Shown piece after piece: positions 7,288-14,510 of a DNA stretch of 64,000 nucleotides (the first letter of the stretch is position 1; the number at the start of each line of letters is the position of its first letter). Made by a program: the position numbers and the translations under genes. The notes under the pieces are model-generated. The model did no database searches, was not told where the DNA came from, and worked only from the letters and a program-made list of their open reading frames with translations. This DNA comes from Synechocystis sp. PCC 6714 (GTDB lineage Bacteria > Cyanobacteriota > Cyanobacteriia > Cyanobacteriales > Microcystaceae): positions 39,517 through 103,516 of the forward strand of contig NZ_CP007544.1 of assembly GCF_000478825.2 (NCBI RefSeq). The letters are read 5' to 3'.

Positions 7288-8193
7288 ATGAGTAACCTCA
7301 ATCTTTTTGCCACGATTTTAACTTATCCTGCCCCTGCGAGTAATTATCGGGGGGAATCGGAAGAAAATCGCAGTGTGATCCAAAAAATCCTTAAAGATGG
7401 ACAAAAGTATGCCATTATCAGCCCCGAGTCGATGCGGAATGCCCTGCGGGAAATGTTGATTGAGTTGGGTCAACCTAACAATCGCACTCGCTTACACAGT
7501 GAAGATCAGTTAGCGGTTGAATTTAAGGAGTATCCTAACCCCGATAAATTTGCCGATGATTTTTTGTTTGGCTACATGGTTGCCCAAACTAACGATGCCA
7601 AGGAAATGAAAAAGCTGAACCGTCCAGCGAAGCGGGATAGCATTTTTCGGTGCAATATGGCGGTGGCTGTGAATCCCTATAAATACGACACGGTGTTTTA
7701 TCAATCTCCTCTTAATGCTGGGGATAGTGCCTGGAAAAATTCTACCTCTTCGGCCTTACTCCATCGGGAAGTTACCCATACAGCATTTCAATATCCCTTT
7801 GCTTTAGCCGGTAAAGATTGCGCCGCAAAACCAGAGTGGGTCAAAGCCCTATTGCAGGCGATCGCCGAATTAAATGGAGTCGCAGGGGGTCATGCCCGTG
7901 CTTATTATGAATTTGCACCCCGGTCTGTGGTGGCTCGGTTAACGCCAAAATTGGTCGCCGGTTATCAGACCTATGGGTTTGATGCTGAGGGAAATTGGCT
8001 TGAATTGTCTCGTTTAACTGCTACTGATAGTGACAATCTTGATCTACCGGCCAATGAATTTTGGTTAGGAGGTGAACTGGTGCGGAAAATGGATCAAGAA
8101 CAAAAAGCTCAATTAGAAGCGATGGGGGCCCATCTTTATGCCAATCCTGAAAAATTGTTTGCCGACTTAGCAGATAGTTTTCTGGGGGTATAA
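7288..8193 (+). CDS. cas7: Cascade backbone protein Cas7 (DevR family)
   Basis: A 301-residue protein of the DevR/Cas7 autoregulator family. Several copies would line the crRNA and form the Cascade backbone. Family features are the N-terminal FATILTYPAPASNYRGESE, the SVIQKILKDGQKYAIISPES stretch near residues 30-50, and the VTHTAFQYPFALAG segment typical of DevR-like Cas7. The ATG at 7288 is preferred over one 15 bases upstream. An 83-base gap follows cas8, the largest in the cas6-cas5 group, and cas5 begins 3 bases after its stop. In Myxococcus the DevR homologue represses its own operon; a similar feedback would fit the guide-based repression proposed here. Confidence 0.85.
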   Translation: MSNLNLFATILTYPAPASNYRGESEENRSVIQKILKDGQKYAIISPESMRNALREMLIELGQPNNRTRLHSEDQLAVEFKEYPNPDKFADDFLFGYMVAQTNDAKEMKKLNRPAKRDSIFRCNMAVAVNPYKYDTVFYQSPLNAGDSAWKNSTSSALLHREVTHTAFQYPFALAGKDCAAKPEWVKALLQAIAELNGVAGGHARAYYEFAPRSVVARLTPKLVAGYQTYGFDAEGNWLELSRLTATDSDNLDLPANEFWLGGELVRKMDQEQKAQLEAMGAHLYANPEKLFADLADSFLGV

Positions 8194-8196
8194 CCA

Positions 8197-8910
8197 ATGG
8201 CACAGCTAGCATTGGCTTTAGATACAGTTACCCGATATCTCCGGCTTAAAGCTCCCTTTGCGGCTTTCCGACCCTTTCAGTCGGGTTCCTTTCGTTCTAC
8301 CACACCAGTTCCCTCTTTTTCAGCAGTATATGGGCTACTGCTCAATCTAGCGGGGATTGAACAACGACAGGAGGTGGAAGGTAAAGTAACGCTGATTAAA
8401 CCCAAAGCCGAATTACCTAAACTGGCGATCGCCATTGGTCAGGTTAAACCGTCCTCAACTTCCTTAATTAATCAGCAGTTGCATAACTATCCAGTGGGTA
8501 ACTCTGGCAAGGAATTTGCTTCAAGAACTTTTGGTTCTAAATATTGGATTGCTCCGGTGCGACGGGAGGTATTAGTTAATCTTGATTTGATTATTGGACT
8601 ACAATCTCCGGTTGAATTTTGGCAGAAACTTGACCAAGGTTTAAAGGGAGAAACCGTAATTAATCGTTATGGATTGCCGTTTGCTGGGGACAATAATTTT
8701 CTTTTTGATGAGATTTATCCCATTGAAAAGCCAGATTTAGCTAGTTGGTATTGTCCTTTAGAACCAGATACCAGACCGAATCAAGGAGCTTGCCGTCTGA
8801 CTTTATGGATTGACAGAGAGAATAATACTCAAACTACAATCAAAGTATTTTCTCCTAGTGATTTCAGGTTGGAGCCACCCGCAAAGGCTTGGCAACAGTT
8901 ACCAGGGTAA
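8197..8910 (+). CDS. cas5: Cascade subunit Cas5 (DevS-like)
   Basis: A 237-residue RAMP protein. Cas5 caps the 5' handle of the crRNA. It shows the characteristic N-terminal beta strand and FRPFQSGSFRSTTPVPSFSA segment, in which the P-S-F-S-A-VYGLLLNLAG helix matches Cas5 proteins. It starts 3 bases after the cas7 stop, so the two are translationally coupled. Together with cas8 and cas7 it makes the DevTRS trio of MYXAN loci. No irregularity is seen. Confidence 0.85.
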   Translation: MAQLALALDTVTRYLRLKAPFAAFRPFQSGSFRSTTPVPSFSAVYGLLLNLAGIEQRQEVEGKVTLIKPKAELPKLAIAIGQVKPSSTSLINQQLHNYPVGNSGKEFASRTFGSKYWIAPVRREVLVNLDLIIGLQSPVEFWQKLDQGLKGETVINRYGLPFAGDNNFLFDEIYPIEKPDLASWYCPLEPDTRPNQGACRLTLWIDRENNTQTTIKVFSPSDFRLEPPAKAWQQLPG

Positions 8911-8942
8911 ATTGATTATTAAAGAATTATCAGGTGTCAGAC

Positions 8943-9155
8943 ATGATTACTCGTGAACAATTTAAGGCCGAATTAGATGCTGTTGATGATCTAACGATCA
9001 ATATTTTACATGGCGTTATGATTGCCCTTAAGCAAAAAGTATCCACTTCTCCAAATCAAGCTGATTGGTCAACCAACAATCCCCTTAAAAATAGTATTGT
9101 CTATGAAAACGATGTTTTGAGTCCTATCGATGAAAATTGGGATGCAGAACGATGA
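8943..9155 (+). CDS. Antitoxin-like protein of a decayed toxin-antitoxin pair
   Basis: A 70-residue acidic protein beginning MITREQFKAELDAVDDLTIN, with a C-terminus rich in D/E and N (IDENWDAER). It is the kind of small antitoxin that precedes PIN toxins in cyanobacteria. The ATG at 8943 follows AGGTG and is preferred over a GTG nine bases earlier. Its stop overlaps, as ATGA, the start of a PIN-domain toxin that is destroyed by stop codons. It lies 32 bases after cas5 in the same direction, so it belongs to the cas transcript and precedes its terminator. Confidence 0.55.
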   Translation: MITREQFKAELDAVDDLTINILHGVMIALKQKVSTSPNQADWSTNNPLKNSIVYENDVLSPIDENWDAER

Positions 9156-9210
9156 TTGTTTTAGATACTCACGCATGGTTTTGATAGGTAGCAGAATCAC
9201 CTAAAATTTC
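9152..9210 (+). pseudogene. Remnant of a PIN-domain (VapC-like) toxin
   Basis: The frame begins MIVLDTHAWF and would continue VAESPKIS in the same frame, but two successive codons between these parts are TGA and TAG. PIN toxins usually have tryptophans here (MIVLDTHAWLWW), so two TGG codons have apparently become stops, and the rest of the gene has been lost. The first aspartate of the active site is present. It overlaps the upstream antitoxin gene by 4 bases (ATGA). Confidence 0.6.
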
Positions 9211-9225
9211 TCGTATTTATTTTCA

Positions 9226-9257
9226 CCCCTGAAAGATTTTTGCAGGGGTCTTTTTAT
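9226..9257 (+). terminator. Rho-independent terminator after the Cascade genes
   Basis: A perfect 6-bp stem, CCCCTG (9226-9231) with CAGGGG (9243-9248), is followed by TCTTTTTAT. It separates the cas6-cas5 transcript from cas4-1/cas2. The same hairpin in weaker form precedes the WYL gene. Confidence 0.75.
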
Positions 9258-9262
9258 AGAAT

Positions 9263-9285
9263 GTAAGTAATCGAATTTTACTTAC
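9263..9285. promoter_or_regulatory. Palindromic operator before cas4-1
   Basis: GTAAGTAA (9263-9270) and TTACTTAC (9278-9285) form a perfect 8-bp inverted repeat with a 7-base gap, ending 4 bases before the cas4-1 ATG. Related arms occur at 547-554 and 2054-2090. It is probably an operator; the WYL protein is the obvious candidate binder (inference). Confidence 0.6.
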
Positions 9286-9289
9286 TCTT

Positions 9290-10984
9290 ATGTACACATT
9301 AGAACCACAAGAAACTCAACAAATTACGGAAGATACCCTCCGAGTTTGTTCTCTTCATGCTTATGCTTATTGTCCTCGTCTTTTCTACTTAGAAGAAGTC
9401 GAGGAACTTTACACCCAAGATGCGGCGGTTTTTGCCGGACGGCGCTTGCATGAGGAACTTGAAAAAAACGAGGATGAGGAATGGTTAGACCTTTATCTCG
9501 AAGATGAGCTTTTGGGTTTACGGGGACGGGTAGATGCGCTTAAAACCCGCAACGGTGAAACGATTCCCTATGAGCATAAGCGTGGGCGTTGCTACCGGGA
9601 TGAAAATAAGCAGCCCCAAGCCTGGGAAAGTGATCGCCTACAAATTTTGGCCTACTGTTACCTTCTGGAAGTCGCACTAGGTATCACGGTAGCGGAGGGG
9701 CGTATTCGTTACCATGCAGACAATGTTTTAGTTCATATTCCCTTTGACCAAGCAGCAAAATGTTCGGTAGAGACGGCCATTCAAGAAGCTAAAGCTCTGC
9801 GGCGCACCGCGAAGCGGATCTCTGTGAGATCGCCCTATCGTCCAGCCGTAACCAACAACGAACATCTTTGTACCCGTTGTTCTCTGGCAGCGGTGTGTTT
9901 ACCGGAGGAAGCCCGTCTTGCTCACAATAAAGAATGGCATCCGACCCGGTTATTTCCCCAGGATGATGAGCGCGAAGTTATTCATATTTTGGAACCGGGA
10001 ACCCGTGTTGGTCGTACCGGGGAACAACTGAAAATTACACGGCGCGATCAACCAATTGAAAAATTATCGGTGCAACAAGTTAGTCAGGTGGTGCTTCATA
10101 GCTTTTCCCAGCTTTCTACCCAAGCTCTGCATTTTCTTTCTTACAAAGATGTTGGTATCCACTTCATTTCTGGGGGAGGGCGTTATGTGGGTAGTTTAGA
10201 TACTCGTCAAGGCAGTATTCAAAGACGTATTCACCAATATCAGGCGTTAACTCAGCCAGATTTTACTCTCAGTTTGGCAAAAAAATTAGTTTATTGTCGC
10301 GGTGAAAGTCAACGAAAATTTTTGATGCGAGGCAAGCGTAATCGGCAAGAATCGCTTCCAATAGTGGAACAAGCAATCGACCAAATTAAGGCGGTTGTGC
10401 GTCTTGTTCAACATTCTGAATCTCTAGCATCTTTATTGGGGTATGAGGGCAATATGGCCGCGTTATATTTTGCGGCTTTATCGGAACTTCTCTCAGAAGA
10501 TGTTCCCGATAATCTGCGTTTTGCTGGGCGTAATCGTCGCCCTCCCAAGGATCGTTTCAATGCACTACTCAGCTTTGGCTATGCGTTGCTGATCAAGGAT
10601 GTGATGAACGCTATTCTCACCGTGGGTTTGGAGCCAGCACTGGGGTTTTATCACCAACCCCGCACCCAAGCGCCGCCCTTGGCATTGGATTTGATGGAAG
10701 TTTTTCGAGTGCCATTAGTTGACATGACGATTATCAGTTCCCTTAATCGGGGGCAATGGCATGAATCGGAAGATTTTGATATCCGGGGCCAACAAGTTTG
10801 GCTTAGTGAATCGGGACGACGTAAGTTTATTGAAATCTATGAGGCCCGTAAGTCAGAAAAGTGGAAACATCCTGCCACAGGCTATTCCCTAACCTACCGC
10901 CGTTTATTTGAGTTGGAAGTACGTCTACTCGAAAAAGAATGGTCGGGGGAAGCCGGTCTCTTTGGTCGTTTGATTTTACGCTAG
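9290..10984 (+). CDS. cas4-cas1: Cas4-Cas1 fusion (spacer acquisition)
   Basis: A 564-residue fusion. The N-terminal part (about 1-205) is Cas4, a RecB-like FeS nuclease that trims prespacers and checks the PAM. It has a first cysteine in AYAYCPRLFYLEE, nuclease residues in RVDALK and PYEHKRGR, and the cysteine cluster CTRCSLAAVC. The C-terminal part (about 215-564) is Cas1 integrase, with metal-binding glutamate in YEGNMAALYF (about 385), histidine in FYHQPRTQ (about 453) and acidic residue in DLMEVFR (about 468). Cas4-Cas1 fusions are typical of MYXAN and I-G loci. It has its own operator and probably promoter. cas2 follows after 8 bases. Confidence 0.92.
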   Translation: MYTLEPQETQQITEDTLRVCSLHAYAYCPRLFYLEEVEELYTQDAAVFAGRRLHEELEKNEDEEWLDLYLEDELLGLRGRVDALKTRNGETIPYEHKRGRCYRDENKQPQAWESDRLQILAYCYLLEVALGITVAEGRIRYHADNVLVHIPFDQAAKCSVETAIQEAKALRRTAKRISVRSPYRPAVTNNEHLCTRCSLAAVCLPEEARLAHNKEWHPTRLFPQDDEREVIHILEPGTRVGRTGEQLKITRRDQPIEKLSVQQVSQVVLHSFSQLSTQALHFLSYKDVGIHFISGGGRYVGSLDTRQGSIQRRIHQYQALTQPDFTLSLAKKLVYCRGESQRKFLMRGKRNRQESLPIVEQAIDQIKAVVRLVQHSESLASLLGYEGNMAALYFAALSELLSEDVPDNLRFAGRNRRPPKDRFNALLSFGYALLIKDVMNAILTVGLEPALGFYHQPRTQAPPLALDLMEVFRVPLVDMTIISSLNRGQWHESEDFDIRGQQVWLSESGRRKFIEIYEARKSEKWKHPATGYSLTYRRLFELEVRLLEKEWSGEAGLFGRLILR

Positions 10985-10992
10985 GGAAAATT

Positions 10993-11286
10993 ATGGCAGA
11001 ACTCAAAAATTGGTATTTGATTTGTTATGACATCCGTTGTCCTAAACGCTGGCGTAAAGCTTACAAACTACTTGAGGGGTATGGCGATCGCCTACAATAC
11101 TCCATTTTTCGCTGTTGGCTTAGTCAACGAATGCGTGAAAAGTTGCGCTGGGAGTTGGAAAAGATTCTGACTCTTGAGGATGACCTAATTTTAATTAGGC
11201 TGTCAGCTCAATGTGTCAAGGATTTACCAAAATATAATCGCCAAAATACTTGGATATTAGAAGGGGGTGGCTTTCGGGTAATTTGA
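10993..11286 (+). CDS. cas2: Cas2 endoribonuclease-like adaptation protein
   Basis: A 97-residue Cas2. It forms the dimer that bridges Cas1 in the integrase complex. The ferredoxin-like fold begins with YLICYDIRCPKRWRKAYKLL, including the conserved aspartate, followed by RLQYSIFRCWLS. The ATG at 10993 is chosen over an upstream in-frame start inside cas1 because it gives a normal length and follows a GGGAAAA stretch. It is the last cas gene; the leader and array follow. Confidence 0.92.
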   Translation: MAELKNWYLICYDIRCPKRWRKAYKLLEGYGDRLQYSIFRCWLSQRMREKLRWELEKILTLEDDLILIRLSAQCVKDLPKYNRQNTWILEGGGFRVI

Positions 11287-11538
11287 CTAAGCGCAGAGAT
11301 CTGTCTTTGTCTTCTCACGAATTTTGTCCAAGGAGCCTCAATGCTTGATCTGATAAGCAATTGAAGTCTTTCCCCCATCAGTTAGATCCTTGTAAATGCT
11401 GTATCCTTTGTTCTGTCTAAATTGTGAAAATCTCTCATACTCTATTTTCCTTGACTTGTCTTTTTTGAAATTTGAGTTGTTGAGCACCTTGTAAAATCCT
11501 TGTAGAAGGTACGCATGGTAATCTTTTTGAAAGTCGCC
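11287..11538 (+). promoter_or_regulatory. CRISPR leader
   Basis: A 252-base AT-rich non-coding stretch between cas2 and the first repeat. It lies on the side expected for the leader: if the array is transcribed rightwards, the repeat stem lies 8 bases from the repeat's 3' end, as Cas6 needs. No clear promoter boxes were pinned down by eye. Confidence 0.55.
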
Positions 11539-12361
11539 GTGTCCAAACCATTGATGCCGTAAGGCGTTGAGCACTTACAAATGGAACTAACACTTGTTTT
11601 GGATCGAAGTGTGTCCAAACCATTGATGCCGTAAGGCGTTGAGCACACCTGGAATTTGGAGCCACCCAAACCCAGCGGGGGGGTGTCCAAACCATTGATG
11701 CCGTAAGGCGTTGAGCACTTTATCACCGTGTCCCCAATCTGGATATTTTGTGTGTGTCCAAACCATTGATGCCGTAAGGCGTTGAGCACTAACAATTACA
11801 GAAACTTCAAGCGGATTTGCTATAGTGTCCAAACCATTGATGCCGTAAGGCGTTGAGCACACCGTAAGATTGGCAGATATTATCGTCCCTGATATGTGTC
11901 CAAACCATTGATGCCGTAAGGCGTTGAGCACCATACCGTGCATCAGGATAATATCACAATGCTTTCTGGTGTCCAAACCATTGATGCCGTAAGGCGTTGA
12001 GCACGCAGATCTGGACATTGACACGACCAGGGAAACCCTGTGTCCAAACCATTGATGCCATAAGGCGTTGAGCACGGATTTGCTCATGCCAATTGTGGGG
12101 GATTTTGCCCGTGTCCAAACCATTGATGCCGTAAGGCGTTGAGCACGCGTGGCGGGCGGGGCAATTGTTAGTGCGATCGCCGTGTCCAAACCATTGATGC
12201 CGTAAGGCGTTGAGCACTACGTTTTTCCGTCCCAGGCAACATAGCAGGCATGGGTGTCCAAACCATTGATGCCGTAAGGCGTTGAGCACCTTGGTTTGAT
12301 GAGTCCACCGGCTGGGTTAAAGGTAGTGTCCAAACCATTGATGCCGTAAGGCGTTGAGCAC
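11539..12361 (+). CRISPR. CRISPR array, 12 repeats of 36 bp and 11 spacers
   Basis: The repeat starts GTGTCCAAACC, carries the hairpin GATGCC-GTAA-GGCGTT and ends GAGCAC. Repeat starts are 11539, 11611, 11683, 11754, 11825, 11896, 11969, 12040, 12111, 12182, 12254 and 12326. Spacers are 35-37 bp and all differ. All repeats are identical except the eighth (12040), which has A for G in the loop (GCCATAAGG). That same change occurs in the degenerate repeat at 1685-1720. The last repeat is not degenerate. Rightward transcription is inferred from the position of the stem, giving an 8-nt handle TTGAGCAC. Reading frames over the array on the minus strand are artefacts of the repeats. Confidence 0.97.
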
Positions 12362-12546
12362 CTGTTGGCGTGGATACGGTTATTCCCTAGCCGTGAACCT
12401 TATCGTTGGGATTCCCTCACGAGCATTAGGCGATCGCCAGCATAATCTAGTCCCCGCGCAGCTCCGCAGGCAAAGTTAAAATAATGTTAATGAGTGCCCT
12501 GCCCATCTCTACGAGATCGTTCCTTTCCCCACTCCAACCTGCAAAC

Positions 12547-12897
12547 ATGGCCCAAATCACCCTAGACCTCCCCGACGAACTCCTAGAGCAAATAGTACAA
12601 GCAGGAGAAAACCCCTCAGAGTGGTTACGCCATCGCCTACCCGACATTCTCAAACCGGTTCCCCCCTTACCTGCCCACCTCTATCGCCACATTCTGAACT
12701 TCATCGCTAGCAATCCTACTCCCCAACAAATCTCAGACTTCAGACCCACCCCAGAAATGCAGGAACGCTTAAGAAACCTCTTGAATCGAGAAGAAAACCT
12801 GACCCCCTCAGAACAGGCCGAACTTGAGGAGTATGAACGAATCGAACATCTTGTCGTTATGCTCAAAGCAGGCAACCTTAAAAACTTAGTCGGCTAA
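12547..12897 (+). CDS. Small protein paired with an HNH nuclease, antitoxin-like
   Basis: A 116-residue protein starting MAQITLDLPDELLEQIVQAG, which looks like the strand-helix start of an antitoxin or RHH-type protein. The C-terminal half contains an acidic helix (REENLTPSEQAELEEYERIEHLVVMLK). The ATG at 12547 fits the pattern better than one 63 bases earlier. The next gene, an HNH nuclease, starts 2 bases after its stop, so the two form a unit. Such small-protein/HNH pairs are frequent in cyanobacterial accessory regions. Whether the small protein neutralises or assists the nuclease is not known. Confidence 0.6.
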   Translation: MAQITLDLPDELLEQIVQAGENPSEWLRHRLPDILKPVPPLPAHLYRHILNFIASNPTPQQISDFRPTPEMQERLRNLLNREENLTPSEQAELEEYERIEHLVVMLKAGNLKNLVG

Positions 12898-12899
12898 CT

Positions 12900-13424
12900 G
12901 TGAGCAAAACCTATATCTCTCTTGCCCTGCGCCGCCTAGTCACAGAACGAGCAAATGACCAATGTGAATACTGTCGCCTCCCAGCAAACCTTTCCTTTTT
13001 CCCCCATGAACTTGATCACATCATCGCGGAAAAACACGGAGGACAAACCATTTCCGAGAATCTTGCTCTAACCTGTTGGCGTTGTAATCGTCACAAAGGA
13101 AGCGACTTAGGCTCCTTCGATCCTCACACCAACGAATTTTGTTTTCTCTTCAACCCTCGTACCCAGTCCTGGAGTGAGCACTTTAGCCCCAGTCACCATC
13201 ACATTGAAGGACTAACCCCCGAAGGACGCACAACGGTCAAACTTCTGCAACTCAACACCTCAGAACGTATCGCAGAACGCAAACGGCTAAACCCCATAAC
13301 TAGGCGATCGCCGAAGAACTCAGACTATATTAGCCCTGACCGTCTTTATGCAGAGTCTTATACTAAAACTTCAAAAGACCAGGGTTACAAGGCATTCTTC
13401 ATGGTGTCAAATGTACCGAAATGA
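12900..13424 (+). CDS. HNH endonuclease
   Basis: A 174-residue HNH nuclease. Zinc-binding cysteines lie in CEYC (about residue 20) and CWRCNRHK (about 58), with the HNH core in ELDHIIAEKHGGQTISENLAL and the final asparagine/histidine in CNRHKG. The start is a GTG at 12900, 2 bases after the preceding stop. Family members normally end soon after LNTSERIAERKRL; the last 40 residues here look like read-through into neighbouring sequence, so the C-terminus may have been altered when the recombinase fragment downstream came to lie here. Confidence 0.75.
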   Translation: MSKTYISLALRRLVTERANDQCEYCRLPANLSFFPHELDHIIAEKHGGQTISENLALTCWRCNRHKGSDLGSFDPHTNEFCFLFNPRTQSWSEHFSPSHHHIEGLTPEGRTTVKLLQLNTSERIAERKRLNPITRRSPKNSDYISPDRLYAESYTKTSKDQGYKAFFMVSNVPK

Positions 13425-13433
13425 TAGTCCATA

Positions 13434-13697
13434 TCAAAATGAGATTGTAGATAAAGCCTGCTCTTTTTCTTGTTCAGAAACCTCCAGATAATGGGACAAC
13501 ACATTCAAATTCTTGTGACCACTAATCTTTTGAATAACCCGCAAATTAATGCCCTTGCGACACATCATAGTTAACGCAGTGCGGCGGAAAGAATGGGTCG
13601 ATACTCCCCTCACTCCAATCCTATCCGTTGCTGCTTTCAAAATTTTGTGGGCCATGGAAGGGTGAAGATGTGACCCCACCCGTTTGCCCCGAAACAC
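13434..13697 (-). pseudogene. Solitary tyrosine recombinase, N-terminally deleted copy
   Basis: The 87 C-terminal residues of the recombinase at 63385-63951 are present, including HSFRR (HxxR motif), SGHKNLN and the candidate nucleophile tyrosine in LSHYLEV. Upstream of VFRGKR the gene is lost: about 265 bases are deleted, and the sequence jumps to the region just before the normal start codon (TTTTCATTCAAT at 13735-13746). So one internal deletion, not simple truncation, made this copy. Confidence 0.8.
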
Positions 13698-13739
13698 ATG
13701 GGATAATGAAAATTTAAAATATTGTTAGGATTAGTTTTC

Positions 13740-13766
13740 ATTCAATGATTTTGCAAAATATTGAAT
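13740..13766. repeat. Palindrome upstream of recombinase copy
   Basis: ATTCAAT...ATTGAAT with an inner ATTTTGCAAAAT makes a nearly perfect 27-bp palindrome. It is conserved at 63950-63977, overlapping the start codon of the intact recombinase. It may be an operator or recombination site. Confidence 0.6.
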
Positions 13767-13924
13767 GACTCCCACAACCCTAATTCTATCCTAGAATTTT
13801 TCTGATTACCCATAGCTTAATGCAAATTATTGCTAATCTTTATTGCTTCGATGATGAATTGGCGATCGCCACAGGAAACAACTTGGCCCAGAAATAAAAC
13901 TGGCAGTGGTGACAACGAAGAGTT

Positions 13925-14236
13925 TTAAATATTTTTTATTCCGTAGCAAAATTCCAACGATAATTGCCCCGGTGTGATATTGCCCTGTTGCCTGCGGTGA
14001 TAGTGGAGATGGCAAGGAGAGCATAAAGCCATCAGATTGCTAAGGGTATTGTTACCAGGATCATAATCACAGTGGTGAACTGCCATCCTGAGCCGATACC
14101 GTTCTTCCTTTGACAATCCCTTCCCCTCCCCAGGCTTGAGACATTGCACCCCACATCGTTCACAGACCCAACCAACGGACTGCTTTTTGGCAGTGGCAAT
14201 CTGACTCCAATTGAGGGGATAACGGTCATCCTTCAT
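13925..14236 (-). CDS. Small HNH endonuclease
   Basis: A 103-residue protein with two CxxC-type zinc ligands (VCERCGVQC at about residue 23 and CSPCHLHYHRR at about 70) and an HNH core in MAVHHCDYDPGNNTLSNLMALC. It is typical of small HNH proteins in mobile DNA. It is not paired with the HNH gene at 12900, being on the other strand and separated by the recombinase fragment. Two copies of the AAACCCCTAGTAA motif lie directly upstream of its start. Confidence 0.75.
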   Translation of the reverse strand: MKDDRYPLNWSQIATAKKQSVGWVCERCGVQCLKPGEGKGLSKEERYRLRMAVHHCDYDPGNNTLSNLMALCSPCHLHYHRRQQGNITPGQLSLEFCYGIKNI

Positions 14237-14239
14237 GGC

Positions 14240-14288
14240 AAACCCCTAGTAATTTTTTAATCATTCACTCTAAACCCCTAGTAAATTT
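14240..14288 (+). repeat. Two tandem copies of the AAACCCCTAGTAAAATT-like motif
   Basis: AAACCCCTAGTAATTTT at 14240-14256 and AAACCCCTAGTAAATTT at 14272-14288 are direct repeats 32 bases apart in the gap between the HNH gene and the CopG-like gene. The same motif occurs seven more times in the window, always between accessory genes or remnants. Confidence 0.65.
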
Positions 14289-14294
14289 TTTTGG

Positions 14295-14510
14295 CTAGGG
14301 ATGATGCTCAATGTAAAAATCTAGAGCCGCTTCAAACACATCCTTGAGGGAAAGATCATGTTTAGCCGCATACTGTTTGAGCTTGCGACGCATTTCTGAA
14401 GTCACCTTAAAATTCAAATTAACGAATTCGCTACTTCTTGCTTTCGTTATTTCTGGTTCTGGTGTGGATTCCGCCTTTGCCGTGTCGAATACCTTACTGA
14501 GCCGTCCCAT
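14295..14510 (-). CDS. CopG/ParG-like partition or repressor protein
   Basis: A 71-residue protein with a basic, flexible N-terminal half and a C-terminal ribbon-helix-helix (VNLNFKVTSEMRRKLKQYA, then LSLKDVFEAALDFYI). It overlaps the 3' end of parA by 17 bases, in the parA-parG order of small plasmid partition systems, where the RHH protein is centromere-binding protein and repressor. The direct repeats upstream of parA are its likely binding sites. Confidence 0.7.
   Translation of the reverse strand: MGRLSKVFDTAKAESTPEPEITKARSSEFVNLNFKVTSEMRRKLKQYAAKHDLSLKDVFEAALDFYIEHHP

Noticed and set aside
2559..11286. A CRISPR-associated transposon (I-B type Tn7-like) was considered because the suspected PAM resembles that of such systems
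   Set aside because: No tnsA, tnsB, tnsC or tniQ-like gene is in the window, and an intact cas3 and adaptation genes are present.
2559..11286. Assignment to type I-D, common in Synechocystis plasmids
   Set aside because: There is no cas10d; HD and helicase are fused in one cas3, and cas1 is fused to cas4.
11338..12289. Several minus-strand reading frames of 78-200 codons over the CRISPR array
   Set aside because: They repeat the same peptide every 71-72 bases because they read through the repeats; they are artefacts.
13434..13697. A working short recombinase of 87 residues
   Set aside because: It lacks the catalytic arginine region of the intact copy at 63385, so it is a deletion product.
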